The notes under the pieces were generated by a model. That model saw only the letters and a list, made by a program, of their open reading frames with translations, ran no database searches and had not been told where the DNA came from. A stretch of DNA of 64,000 bases from MFD04580-c1 sp963702995 (GTDB taxonomy: Bacteria > Planctomycetota > Phycisphaerae > Tepidisphaerales > Tepidisphaeraceae): positions 4,774,001 through 4,838,000 of the forward strand of contig OY969783.1 of assembly GCA_963702995.1 (NCBI GenBank). The letters are read 5' to 3'. The translations under genes and the position numbers were made by a program. Below are positions 32,871 to 43,100 of this stretch, piece by piece (positions within the stretch are counted from its first letter, which is position 1; the number at the start of each line of letters is the position of its first letter).

Positions 32871-33092
32871 ATGGTAAAAATTGATTACCGAGACAACAAG
32901 GCGGAGTCCGGTCATAAGGCATTGCGATGGCGCATTTCTTTCGCGATACTGCTTGCGATAATTGGACTGCTTGTGACGTTTTGGGCGAGGTGGCATCATC
33001 GACGGGACGAGGATCAGGAGTGTTTAGGGCTCTTTTTTTTTGCAGGCGGGCTACTGATGTACATTTGCTTGCGAATTTTCGAGAGGGGATAG
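32871..33092 (+). CDS. Small two-helix membrane protein (hypothetical)
   Basis: A 73-aa frame beginning MVKIDYRDNKAESGHKALRW, then a hydrophobic helix (ISFAILLAIIGLLVTFWARW), a charged loop (HHRRDEDQE) and a second helix (CLGLFFFAGGLLMYICLRIF). AAGGGATTC upstream is a weak ribosome-binding site. Codon use is unlike the GC-rich neighbours, suggesting acquisition with the adjacent mobile sequences. No family recognised; it resembles the possible ORF at 8773 only in general plan. Confidence 0.5.
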   Translation: MVKIDYRDNKAESGHKALRWRISFAILLAIIGLLVTFWARWHHRRDEDQECLGLFFFAGGLLMYICLRIFERG

Positions 33093-33149
33093 CGGGACAA
33101 AGGTGCTTTGTCTCGATTGGAAAAGGGGACAGTCTGTAATGGCATCAAC

Positions 33150-33781
33150 TTAAGCCTTTACTTCCGGCTGTAGCAAGGCTTGCCGCAGCTCTTCCCGCGG
33201 GCGGCTCATCAGGTCGTACTGCTTCGGCCGCCGCTTGCGACACCTCGGCTCTATCCGCCCGGGCCGATGCGGGACGAGCTTCAGTTCCGGCAGCGTGTCC
33301 TGCGGCCGCGCGTGCCGCATCCAGTACAACGCGGCCGCGAAGCTGATGCGGCTCACGTCCACCGCCTGCCGCCGCGCCGCCTCCAGCATCACGCAGCAGA
33401 CCAGGTTGTAGACCAGCGCGAACATCGCCACCTCCTTCCGCACCCCGTCCTCGCTTTGCACCGAAGCACGTCCATCCCCATCGTGGTCTTCAAGTGCCTG
33501 ATCTTTGTCTCCACGCCCCAACGCTCTCGCAGTAACTCCATCAGGTCCTTCGCCGGGTACGCTTCAGGGCACAGCAGCGTCGTGGTCAGCGTGATATTCA
33601 CCTTTCGCTTGCCGCGCCGGACCGTTCGCCGGACTTCCCGCACAAGGATCGATTCGGGCAGCTCATCCCACTCCTGCTCGCTCATCCACGCCGGCCGCTC
33701 TTTCGGCTTGAACAACTCGACCACTTGATCCTGCCACCCCAGCGACCTGACCCACCGCGACCGCGGAATGCCCGCAGCCAC
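33150..33781 (-). pseudogene. IS4-family transposase fragment, N-truncated and frameshifted
   Basis: The C-terminal half of a DDE transposase: LRERWGVETKIRHLKTTMGM carries the glutamate of the DDE triad (YREK-type signature), followed by DVLRCK, then in a second frame SEDGVRKEVAMFALVYNLVC and a Lys/Arg-rich tail. About 210 residues remain of a usual 400, and the N-terminal part with the first Asp residues is absent. The break in frame is near 33455. The truncated end lies some 70 nt from the RAYT gene start, so an insertion or deletion here probably removed the rest. Confidence 0.75.
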
Positions 33782-33852
33782 CCGCTTGGAACGGAAAACG
33801 GGACAGGTGCGCTATCCGATGTCGGCCGAGCCTCGATCGCTACCCTGACAGA

Positions 33853-34608
33853 ATGCCTCGAACCGCTCGTAAAGCCCTAGGGGGGATCGTCTTCCACGTC
33901 CTCAACCGCGGCGTCGGCAGGCGGCGGATCTTCGATAAAGACGAAGACTACCTTGCCTTCGAACGCGTGATGGCCAAAGCGCTGGCGGCCGAGCCGGTGA
34001 AGCTGCTCGCCTATTGCCTCATGCCCAACCACTGGCACCTGCTCCTCAAGCCGAGGGTCGATGGGCAGCTCGGCCGGTTCATGCAGCGGCTGACGATGAC
34101 CCACGTCCGCCGCTGGCAGGAGCACTACCACCAAGTCGGGCACGGCCACCTCTATCAGGGGCGGTTCAAGAGCTTTCCGGTGCAGGAAGACACGCACTTT
34201 CTGACCGTCGCGCGGTATATTGAGCGGAACGCGCTGCGGGCCAGGCTGGTGGAGCGGGCCGAGGAGTGGCGATGGTCGAGCCTGGGGCGTCGGGTTGACG
34301 CGGCCGCCGATAACGGCCGGCCGGAACTGCCGCTGGCGGCGTGGCCGGTGGAGCGGCCGCGGGACTGGCTGGATTGGGTCAATGCCCCGCAGACCGAGGC
34401 GGAGCTGGCGGCCCTGCGAGCGAGCGTGGAGAAGGGGCGGCCGTTCGGGGCAGCGACGTGGGAACAGCGGATGGTCAAGCGGCTCGGCCTGGAGTCGAGC
34501 CAGCGGCGAACGGGGCGGCCGAAGAAGCAACGAACGAAGCGGGAGCCCGCCGCGCCTCGCCCGGCGGGGGAACGAACACACACGTCTGACATGATGCGAG
34601 GCCGCTGA
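33853..34608 (+). CDS. REP-associated tyrosine transposase (RAYT), IS200/Y1 superfamily
   Basis: 251 aa. HUH single-strand nuclease domain: MPRTARKALGGIVFHVLNRG, AYCLMPNHWHLLLKP (the HUH motif) and the helix with the likely catalytic tyrosine, then VGHGHLYQGRFKSFPVQ and ARYIERNALRARLVERAEEW, signature phrases of RAYT proteins. The C-terminal 40 residues are Lys/Arg-rich. RAYTs cut and join REP hairpins and are usually domesticated single-copy genes. CGGGACAG lies 47 nt upstream of the ATG. The frame is intact, unlike the adjacent IS4 fragment. Confidence 0.9.
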   Translation: MPRTARKALGGIVFHVLNRGVGRRRIFDKDEDYLAFERVMAKALAAEPVKLLAYCLMPNHWHLLLKPRVDGQLGRFMQRLTMTHVRRWQEHYHQVGHGHLYQGRFKSFPVQEDTHFLTVARYIERNALRARLVERAEEWRWSSLGRRVDAAADNGRPELPLAAWPVERPRDWLDWVNAPQTEAELAALRASVEKGRPFGAATWEQRMVKRLGLESSQRRTGRPKKQRTKREPAAPRPAGERTHTSDMMRGR

Positions 34609-34714
34609 TGAACCAGCCTTCTGCCATTGGTTGCGACGCAATCCCGGAGCAGCTTTAGTAGAGGACGTGGCGGGACACACCGTGTAAAAAGTGGAAATCA
34701 CGTCGGAGGATCGA

Positions 34715-35967
34715 ATGAAGCCTGGGCACGCAGATGGCCGCGCGGACGGTCTGCTCCGTTGTAACGATCGGGTCGCGCCCGGGCCCGAGCCTCCTCGCGG
34801 CGGTCGTTCCTTTGTAGCATCGCCGCCGCGGGGCTTTATGCCTCGACGAAGAGTGCCCTGGCGGACGATCGGCCGGCGTCACGCCCGGCGGCCGCGGACG
34901 TTCAAGATGTCTCGAGCGTCATCCGCGGAATCCACGGTCGGCACCAGGTGCCTGGCCTGTTCGGCGCGATCGTCAGCACCGGCGGCGTCACCGCGCTGGG
35001 GGCCGCCGGGATTCGGAAGGTGGGCGACCCGGCCGCCGTCACGCGAGCCGATCAAGTGCATCTCGGCTCCTGCACCAAGGCGATGACGGCGACACTTATC
35101 GCGCAGCTTTTCGAGGCGGGGCGGCTGTCGCTCGATACGCGGCTTGCCGATGCGCTCCCGCAGGCTCGCGAAAAGATGCGCCCGGATATGGCGGCCGTCA
35201 CCGTGACTCAGCTCCTGAATCACAGGTCCGGCCTGCCCGCGGACGTCGCGTGGCCGCTGTTCGAAGTCGGCGGCGCACCGGTGCGGCGGCAGCGACTCTG
35301 GATCGCCGAAAAAGTGCTGGCCGAAGCGCCGCTGCGGCCGCCGGGGGAAAAGTTCAGTTATTCCAACGTGGGGTACATGCTGCTCGGCGCAATCCTCGAG
35401 GCTCATTACGACCAGTCGTGGGAACAGATCATCACCGATCGCCTCTTCAACCCGCTGGGCATGGCCAGCGCGGGGTTTGGCGCGCCGGGACGCCCGGAAA
35501 GGTGGATCAGCCGTGGGGGCACGCGGCCGCTCCCGGTGGCACGCCGCGGGCGTATCAGAGAGACAACTCGCCCGCGCTGGCCGGCCGGCCGCGTGCATTG
35601 CTCGATGAGCGACTGGGGCCAGTACATCGCCAGTTGTCTGACGCTGGAGAAGGAAGATGGAAAGCTGCTGAAGGCCGCCACGCAGAAGCAGATGCTGACG
35701 CCAGTCGCCGGCAGCAACTACATGTCCGGCTGGATGATCACCGAGCGCGCCTGGGCGGGGGGTCGAACTCTGACGCACGCCGGCTCCAACACAGCTTGGT
35801 TCTGCGTCGCATGGCTGGCGCCGCTGAAAGGCTTCGCGGTGCTGGCCGCCACCAACATCGCCGGCGAGGACGCGGCCAAGGCTTGCGACGACGTCGCTTC
35901 GGGGTTGATCAGGCTGCATTCGCAGCCGGAAGGTTCTAAGCCTCAAACGAGCGGCGCAAGCCATTGA
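34715..35967 (+). CDS. Tat-exported serine hydrolase, beta-lactamase/class C family (several frameshifts)
   Basis: Penicillin-binding-protein-like hydrolase of about 415 aa. The start ATG 34715 has GGAGG 5 nt upstream. A twin-arginine signal (SSRRSFLCSIAAAGLYAS) appears in another frame at 34790-34840, then DVSSVIRGIHGRHQVPGLFG leads into the domain. Active-site motifs: SxxK in LGSCTKAMTATL, YxN in FSYSNVGYMLLG and HxG in LTHAGSNTAWF. Between about 35500 and 35580 the family sequence (VDQPWGHAAAPGG, DNSPALAG) is read only in a different frame, so two compensating shifts are inferred. Probable peptidase or esterase. Confidence 0.82.
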
Positions 35968-36084
35968 ACCGATGGTCAAGCTGGCGGACGGCGCCGTTTT
36001 CGGGCGCGAACCCTTTTTCGCGATCGAGCCCCGAGCCATGATCGCCAGCTCTGCCGCTGACGGATGACAATAGAAAGAGCCCGC

Positions 36085-37446
36085 ATGATTACGCTTGGAT
36101 CGCGCCACGTCGTGACGTTCTCAATTCTTATTGGTATCAGCGCCGGCTGTCCGTGCGTCGCCGGTGATGAGGGGGCGGCCGCGGTCAAAGCGAACGATTT
36201 TCTCAACTCGATCGGTGTCTGCACCCACATCACGCAGGGGGAGGACGACCCGGCGAAAGTCGCGGCCGCCCTGACGTATACCGGCATCCGCGCCATCCGC
36301 GACGACGGCACCAAGCGTCAAAAGACGCTGGAATCGTTCATCCAAGTCCATCAGGCGTCGGCGGCGCGCGTCGATCTGCTGCCGGTTAATGGGGACATCG
36401 CCGCCAGCGTGGACGCGTACGAGAAGCTGGCGGCCGCCGGCGCTCTGCTGGCGGCCGAAGGCCCCAACGAACCGAATAATTTCCACGTTACCTACAAGGG
36501 CGAAACGTCATCGAAAAAGACCGCGCTGCCGACGGCCCGCTTCCAGAGGGATCTCTACGAAGCCGTGAAAGCCGACCCGAAACTTTTGGGCATCCCCGTC
36601 TTCCATTCGAGCGAGGCGGGCGGCTCCCAGCCGGACAACTGCGGGCTGCAATTCCTCACGATCCCCGCCGGCGCCGGGACGCTCATGCCCGACGGCACGA
36701 GGTACGCCGACTTTGCCAACACGCACAATTACGTCTGCGGCCACAACCTGAAGGGCCTCACCGAGGACAACATCGCCTGGAATGCCGAAGACCCCACCCT
36801 CAAGGGCCAGTGGGACGGAATGGTCGTGGAATACGGCCACACCTGGTGGGGCAAGGGGTTCGACGGGTACTCCAAAGAGCAGCTCCAATCGTTGCCGCGC
36901 GTCACCACCGAAACCGGCTGGAGCACCCGGACCGGCCATGGCGGGAACGCGACCGCGATCTCAGAAGAACAGCAGGGGAAGCTTTTCCTGAACCTCTACC
37001 TTGATGCCTACAAGCGGGGTTGGAGTTACACTTTCATCTATATGCTGCGCGACTCCCGCGCCCAGGGGGATTGGGGGTTCGTCCACGAAGATTTCACTCC
37101 CAAGCCCTCGGCGACCGACTTGCACAACCTGACGACGATCCTCGCCGACAAGCCCGGCGACGCGGCCGCCGGCAAGCTGGCGTATTCCATCCCCAATCAA
37201 CCGGCGACCGTCCACGACCTGCTGCTCCAGAAGAATGACGGCACGCTCGAACTGGCCGTCTGGAGCGAACAAGCGAAAGGCGAAACCAACATCACCGTCA
37301 ACCTGGGCGGCAATCACGCCTCGGTAAAGGTGTACGACCCGACCCTTGGCGTGGAGCCGGTGCAGCGACTGACGAACGTCGCGACCGTCCCGCTGACGAT
37401 GAGCGATCACACGTCCATTATTGAGATCGACCGGGCCGGCCGCTGA
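36085..37446 (+). CDS. Secreted clan-A glycoside hydrolase-like protein
   Basis: 453 aa with a signal peptide (VVTFSILIGISAGCPCVAG). The TIM-barrel has AAEGPNEPNNFH, fitting the acid/base Asn-Glu pair at the end of strand 4, and RVTTETGWSTRTG, fitting the nucleophile Glu of strand 7 of clan GH-A enzymes. A C-terminal beta-domain (YSIPNQPATVHDLLLQK, ELAVWSEQ) resembles those appended to GH39/GH5-type enzymes. ATG 36085 has GAAAGAG upstream; ATG 36064 is an alternative. The exact GH family and substrate cannot be fixed from sequence alone. Confidence 0.8.
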   Translation: MITLGSRHVVTFSILIGISAGCPCVAGDEGAAAVKANDFLNSIGVCTHITQGEDDPAKVAAALTYTGIRAIRDDGTKRQKTLESFIQVHQASAARVDLLPVNGDIAASVDAYEKLAAAGALLAAEGPNEPNNFHVTYKGETSSKKTALPTARFQRDLYEAVKADPKLLGIPVFHSSEAGGSQPDNCGLQFLTIPAGAGTLMPDGTRYADFANTHNYVCGHNLKGLTEDNIAWNAEDPTLKGQWDGMVVEYGHTWWGKGFDGYSKEQLQSLPRVTTETGWSTRTGHGGNATAISEEQQGKLFLNLYLDAYKRGWSYTFIYMLRDSRAQGDWGFVHEDFTPKPSATDLHNLTTILADKPGDAAAGKLAYSIPNQPATVHDLLLQKNDGTLELAVWSEQAKGETNITVNLGGNHASVKVYDPTLGVEPVQRLTNVATVPLTMSDHTSIIEIDRAGR

Positions 37447-37495
37447 AGGGTTCGGATGAATCAGGGGAACCCAGACTCTCCGCCGAAATTTCGCG

Positions 37496-37652
37496 TGTAG
37501 GGTCCGCACGGGAGCGATCGGTTGAGTGGTTGTATGGACGCCCAAGCTCCCGTGCGGACCTTCGGGTTGCGGGATCGTCAGGTCCGCACGGGAGGCCATG
37601 AGGCTGCTCATATCCAGCACGCCGCTCGACGCCTCCCGTACGGGGCCCTACG
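37496..37652. repeat. Two adjacent hairpins (family B, GGTCCGCACGGGAG)
   Basis: Hairpin 1: TGTAGGGTCCGCACGGGAGC (37497-37515) with GCTCCCGTGCGGACC (37546-37560). Hairpin 2: GGTCCGCACGGGAGGC (37581-37596) with GCCTCCCGTACGGGGCCCTA (37631-37650). They fill the gap between two convergent genes, so a bidirectional terminator role is possible. Confidence 0.85.
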
Positions 37653-37709
37653 CGGCCGTCCGCAACGCGGATGATTTCGCGTATCGGACCTGCGGGGCGC
37701 GACAACGCC

Positions 37710-39965
37710 CTACAGCTTCGTCCCCTTCACCGCCGTCCACGGAGTCGCGGCGTTCATCGCGTGGGTCTTCACCTTGCGTGCCCAGATGTTGTCGCCGGTG
37801 AAGGCGTAGAGCGTGTCGAAATCGCGCCCGCCGAGGCAGACGCCGATCACGCGGTGGCGGTCAGGCAGCGGCAGGATCACCTGGGTCGGCCCGTCATCGG
37901 CGCACACCTGGATCCCCGAGCGCGTCGCGACGAACATCTGCCCCTCTTTGGCATAGCAGACCGACTGGGCGCCGGCATCGTCGTCCCAGTCCGCGACGTG
38001 AAGCCAGAAGTAGCGCTCCTTGTTGGTCAGCGTCCCGTCGGCGTTCATCTGGTAGCTGTAGGCCCACTTCGACCCTCCGTCGGCGACGGAGAGCAGCCAC
38101 TGGTCGGGCCGATAGGCGAGTCCGGTGGGGAACTTCACGCCAGAATCCACAAGCGTTTTCTTGCCCTCTTGGACGAACCAGACCTGGCCCGGTTCTCCGG
38201 GCGTTTCGCCGGCGGCCGTGATGTAGAGGCCGCCGGTGGGCGTCGCGAGAATGTAGTTCCCGCGGACACCGTCGATCATGGGGCTCGCCTTGCCGGCCGC
38301 GTCGTAGCTTGTCACCTTTCCGGTGGCGGCCGAGACGGCATAAACCTGACCCTGCGGCCCGACCGACAGGGCATTCGCCTGCCCCGCGTCCGACAGGAAG
38401 GGCGAGACCTTACCGTCGGGGTCAATGCGGAAGGCCTTGTTCTCAGACGGCTCGACGAAATAGACCTCGCCGTTCGCGCCGCACGCGGGCCCCTCGGCCA
38501 TCTTGCGGCCGCCAGCGACGAGCTTCCACGGTTCATTGGGCAGGATGACATCCTGCACGCGCGGCGCGCTCGGCCCCGCCTGGACGGGCTGCGGCCACCC
38601 TTTCCAGATGTAGCTCATCCCCTCCATATAGTTCTCGTAGTAGCCGGCGACGTGCCGCCCTTCGACGATGCGGAACACGTAGTCGTAGCCGGAGAACTTG
38701 AGGGCCTTGTCCATTTCCTGGTCGAGCAGGAACCAGTCACCGGCCGCGTTCTCCATGTCGTGGGTGGCGGTGGTGAGGAAGGAGCGAATCGGCTTGGCTT
38801 CAAACTTGCGGACCAGCGTCGGGAACTCATGCCCGCCGCGAAAGGCGACGAAGCTGCCGCTTGCGGCATAGACGCGGCTGAACAGGTCGGGACGCTCCCA
38901 CGCGCAGTTGAACGCCGCGATCCCGCCGCTGCTTCCGCCGGCGATGCACCGGTCGTTGCCGCTGGTCGAGAGCTTGAGGTTGAACTCCTTGGCGACGAAC
39001 GGCAGCAGTTCCTCGTCATAGAAACGGACGTTGGCATCCCCGACGCCGTCATACTCGAAGCACCGGTTTCGCCGCCCCAGCGTCCCTTTCACGGCGGCCG
39101 GCAGGTCTCCGGGCCTGACGAAGACGCCGATGGTGACCGGCATCTCCTTCGTCGCGATCAGCGTCTCAAGGAGCTGTTTTTCTCTCGCGTTGTACCCGTC
39201 CGTCCGCACGTACACGCATGCCGGCTTCGACCCATCGTATTGAGCCGGGATGAAGACGGTCACTCCGCGCGTCGTGCCGGGGAAGATCTTGCTCTGGGCG
39301 TAGGTGAGGGTCTTGATTTCCCCCGGCTTGATCTCGTCGGGCTTGATGGCCGGCGGCACGTACGCGGCCGCTCCCGCCTCGGGGGCACCGCCGGCGGGCG
39401 GCGCCGAAGCCCCGGCGAGCGGCTTGATCAGCCATTGCAGGTGTCCGTTGAGCGGCACGTACGCCCACAGGTCGATCTTCGTCCCCTCCGTCACCTTCCC
39501 GCCCAGGTCATCGATCCCTTTATCGGGAGCATGTCGCGGTAGCAAGCCGTAGGTCCCGTTCTCGTTCTTCTTGATCGACCATTGCTGCCAGGGCTTGCCC
39601 TTGTCGGCCTCGATCACGATCGCGGTCCCGGTCGCCTTCCCGCCCGATGCCGCGGCGAGAACGAGGTCCTTGCCATGCCCTGCGCGAATGGAGACGAACT
39701 CGCCGTCGGTTGGGGTGATGTACCACTTTTGGTTGGCCGCCCCGGCCGCCTTCCCGAGCGACACCGGCGCCCCATCGGCCGTCGCGGAGCCGACGGCCTC
39801 CAACAGCATCCCCGGCGCCGAGACGGGGGCGATCTGGTAGGCGCCCCAATCATCGGCCAGAGCACGCCCGATCGCCCCGCAATGAAATAAAGTTAATCCC
39901 AGAATGACGAAAAGCCGTCGGGTCGGCGTGCCGCGTCGGGAGTTGCCTTGCTTCGTTGTTGTCAT
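37710..39965 (-). CDS. Three-domain secreted protein: ricin-like lectin, esterase, SMP-30/gluconolactonase propeller
   Basis: 751 aa from ATG 39965. A signal sequence (RRLFVILGLTLFHCGAIGRA) is followed by a ricin-B-type domain (residues 35-180) with two QxW motifs (NQKWYITPTDGEF, QQWSIKKNENGTY). Next is an enterochelin-esterase-like alpha/beta-hydrolase (205-480) with the elbow CIAGGSSGGIAAFNCAWE near 343 and HDMENAAGDWFLLDQE. The last part (500-751) is an SMP-30/gluconolactonase propeller: MAEGPACGANGEVYFVEPSE, GPQGQVYAVSAATGKV, KFPTGLAYRPDQWLLSVADG and VIGVCLGGRDFDTLYAF. It presumably acts outside the cytoplasm on ester-linked carbohydrate. Confidence 0.9.
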   Translation of the reverse strand: MTTTKQGNSRRGTPTRRLFVILGLTLFHCGAIGRALADDWGAYQIAPVSAPGMLLEAVGSATADGAPVSLGKAAGAANQKWYITPTDGEFVSIRAGHGKDLVLAAASGGKATGTAIVIEADKGKPWQQWSIKKNENGTYGLLPRHAPDKGIDDLGGKVTEGTKIDLWAYVPLNGHLQWLIKPLAGASAPPAGGAPEAGAAAYVPPAIKPDEIKPGEIKTLTYAQSKIFPGTTRGVTVFIPAQYDGSKPACVYVRTDGYNAREKQLLETLIATKEMPVTIGVFVRPGDLPAAVKGTLGRRNRCFEYDGVGDANVRFYDEELLPFVAKEFNLKLSTSGNDRCIAGGSSGGIAAFNCAWERPDLFSRVYAASGSFVAFRGGHEFPTLVRKFEAKPIRSFLTTATHDMENAAGDWFLLDQEMDKALKFSGYDYVFRIVEGRHVAGYYENYMEGMSYIWKGWPQPVQAGPSAPRVQDVILPNEPWKLVAGGRKMAEGPACGANGEVYFVEPSENKAFRIDPDGKVSPFLSDAGQANALSVGPQGQVYAVSAATGKVTSYDAAGKASPMIDGVRGNYILATPTGGLYITAAGETPGEPGQVWFVQEGKKTLVDSGVKFPTGLAYRPDQWLLSVADGGSKWAYSYQMNADGTLTNKERYFWLHVADWDDDAGAQSVCYAKEGQMFVATRSGIQVCADDGPTQVILPLPDRHRVIGVCLGGRDFDTLYAFTGDNIWARKVKTHAMNAATPWTAVKGTKL

Positions 39966-40120
39966 CGTCTCTCCAAGAAAGATGCCGTGGCTCTTGTCTT
40001 CCCGTACGCCAAACCACGCGCCGATGTGAGGAAAGCGCCGGCGATATCCCGAGCACAGTTGCCGCGGCCCGTCAACGGCGAATGCTCCTTCGCCACCCGC
40101 GCACTCGCGGGCCGTCACGA

Positions 40121-40148
40121 GCCCGCCGGTGAGGGCGCCGACGGGCAC
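40121..40148. repeat. Half of a family A REP-like unit
   Basis: GCCCGCCGGTGAGGGCGCCGAC followed by GGGCAC resembles the right hairpin of family A, with stem mismatches. It lies in the 200-nt gap between the fusion protein and the permease end. Confidence 0.5.
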
Positions 40149-40167
40149 GCGAGCGGGCGTTGTCGTG

Positions 40168-43100
40168 TCACGTCGCCGCTCGGCCCGCCTGGAGGAGGCT
40201 CAATGGCTCCGTCCGGGCGACGCTGATGGCCGGCCAGGCGCTGGCGGCCAGGGTGATGAACATGACGATCCCCACCCCGATCAAAACGATGCCCCAGGGG
40301 ATGGCCATGCCGGGGTTGTAGCCGGTGTTGTTCAGGCCCAACTGGTAGGCGTCGAGCGCCATCACGAAGCCCGCCCCCAGGCCCAACGCGCAGGAGATCA
40401 GGCCGAGCAGGAAGGCTTCGCAGAGGATCAGCCGCAGGAGCTGGCCACGGGTGACGCCGATGCTCCGAAGGACACCGAACTGCCAGCGCCGAGTCCGGAT
40501 GCCGGCCATCACCGTGTTGGTCACGCCGAGCGAGGCGACCGCCATCGCCGCGAACGCCACCGTGCTCGCCAGGTAGAGCAGGCGATAGAAGCCGGTCTCG
40601 ATCGCCTCTTTGATCTGCCGCACGTCGCCGGCCTTCATCCCTTCGACCCGCACGTACTTCTTGATGCTCTTCATCAGCGCCTCGCGCTCGATGCCGGGCT
40701 TGAGGTTGGCGGCGAAAAGCATCAGGTGATCCACGCCGAAGTCGCGGCGGGCATCCTCCAAGGTCCCGAAAACACTGGCGGCCGTTCGCTGGTCGAACTG
40801 GCGGCCCATGTCGAACACGCTCACCATCACGTCAATCCCCGGCGACCAGACCACCCCGACGATCGAATAATTGACCGTCTCGCCTTTCGTGTTCTTCAAT
40901 GCGAAGTTGTCCCCCACGCCGATCTTCTTCAGCTCCTTGAACTCGTTGGTGATGATCAGGAACCGCCCGGGAGAGATGGCGTACCCCCAGTCATCGAGCT
41001 TCAGGACGTCGGCCGCGGCGACGTGGGTGATTCCGGCATTATCGGCCAGGGCGCGGCACGTATAGCCGACGCCGCCGGGCTCGGTGTCGGGAGTGATCGT
41101 CCCCGTGATCGTGCGGCCGTCGCGGGCCACCAGCGTCCGGTAGCCGCCGCCGGGGATGTGGGCGACCGTTGACTTTTCCGCGCGGGTGACATGGCGGGCG
41201 ACGTCGGTCACGGTGAAGGCCTCGCCGTCGTCGGTCAGGGTGCCGCGAAGGGTGCGGCCGTCGGTGAGGGCAATGTCTTTGCCGCCGGTGAGCATGCGCT
41301 GCGCGTCGGCCGCGTCGCCGTCGCGGAACTCCAGCTCCATCATCTTGAAAGCGCGGGTGGGGTCGATCCCGAAGAACATCGTCGCTTCGGGGTTCATCGC
41401 CGCCATCGCCAACTGGAACATCTTGGAGCCGAACGCCGGCGACGCGATGGCGATCGGCATGATCTCGTCGGGGATGACGCCCGGCACGTTCTGGAGGATC
41501 TGCGCCTGCTCGAAGGTGAGCCCCGCCTGGCTCAGGAAGCCCCCGGGCGCCACGATAAAGATGTCGGGGAAGTGGGTCGGCAGCCGCCAGCCCGACAGGG
41601 CCGAGTGCCCCTGGATCTGCATCACCACCAGCACCGCCAGGCCGACCATCAGCCCGGCGCACGTCCCGGCGCATCGCCACAGGCCTGAGGAGAGTTGCTG
41701 ACGCAGCAGTGTAAATTCCAGCCCGAACAGAGCGGCCGCCAGAGGGCCCAGGACGCGCTCGACCAATAGGACGAGCATCGGGGCGATCAGGAAGAAGCCG
41801 ATCATGATGCCCGGCAGGCCCATGGCGAAGTGGAGCGTGAACTGGGCGACCTTGGCCGACTGGTGGGCATCGGCCGCCCCGAAAGCGGAGGCGATTTGGT
41901 CGAGCGGGCCGAACATCAGAAACGGGTCGATGCCGATCAGGAGCAGGCCGCCGATCAGCGCGGCGATCGGCCCACGGAGGCTGGGCGCCTTGGATTCCGG
42001 GGCCATCGCCTCAAGCGGGCTGACGCGGGTCGCCCACCAGGCGGGGAGGGCGCTGGCCGCCAGCGCCGCCAGGATCGACCCCCCCGACCCGAACAGCACG
42101 CCGAGCCAGTTGATCGATACGCCGTCGGAGAAGACCTCCTTGAACATCAGCGACAGGATCTTCACCCACAGCCACCCCAGGGGCGCGCCGATCAGCACGC
42201 CGACCCCGGAAAGGAGCATCCCTTCCGCGACGACCAGGGCCGCAATCTGCCCGCGAAAGGCGCCGACCGCCCGCAGCATGGCCAGCGTTCGCTGCCGCTC
42301 GGCGACGCCCATCGACAGTGCTGAAAAGACGATGAACGTCGCGGCGAGCATCGAGACCGTCCCGCCGAGGTAACTGAGCAGGTCAACGGCGGTCAGGGCT
42401 TTGTCCAGCTCGGCTCGGGAGTCGCGGGTGAGGCGGATCTTGAGGTTCGGGTCGATCGTCGCCAGCTGCGCGGCGAAGCGCTGCTCGAAGGCGCGGGCAT
42501 CGACGTTTGGCTTCAGCTCGATCGTGACGCGCGTCACCGCCGGCCCGTCTGGAGGGGCGTCGAGGCCCAGCAGGTGTTGCAGTGTGCGCAGCGGGACGTA
42601 CATCGTCTGGATGGCCGTCGCCATCACTTCGGGCTTGTGGACGATGCCGACGATCTTCAGCGTCAGCCGCTTGCCGGGGTTGGGGAGCGTGACGACACCG
42701 TTGATCCCCTGGTGAATCCGCTCGGCCAGGGCCTGATCGATCACGGCCACGTCCCCGTCGGAAGTGTCGAAGAACGCTCCCTTCTCCATCACCAACTTGT
42801 CGAGCCGGGTATCGCCAGGGCGCAGCACGCCGATCACCTGCACGCCGCGGCCGTCGATCGGCTCTCCTTTTTCATCCAGCACGGGGCTGTTGATCTCCAC
42901 GCGCCCGTCCGCCCGCTTGACCTGCGGGTCGGCCTGGAGGGCGGTCAGCACCCGTTCGGTGACCGCGCCCTGCGGGTTGTTCTGGCGGGTGACCTGGGCG
43001 TCGATCGAGCCCATGTAGCGGTCGAGGAACTTGTGGACGGCCGTTGTGACCGACTTGTAGCCGCTGGTCACGGAGACGACGAGGCTGACAGATAACGCGA

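Noticed and set aside
33150..34608. IS4 fragment and RAYT considered as one composite transposon
   Set aside because: No shared terminal inverted repeats or target duplication were found, and the two enzymes use unrelated chemistry.
34879..36108. 409-codon minus-strand frame
   Set aside because: Antisense to the serine hydrolase, which has all active-site motifs on the plus strand.
37496..37652. Repeated words that could suggest a short CRISPR array
   Set aside because: The repeats alternate in orientation and form hairpins, spacing is irregular and no cas gene is present.
37671..39542. 623-codon plus-strand frame
   Set aside because: Antisense to the lectin-esterase-gluconolactonase fusion; His/Arg/Val-rich composition typical of shadows.
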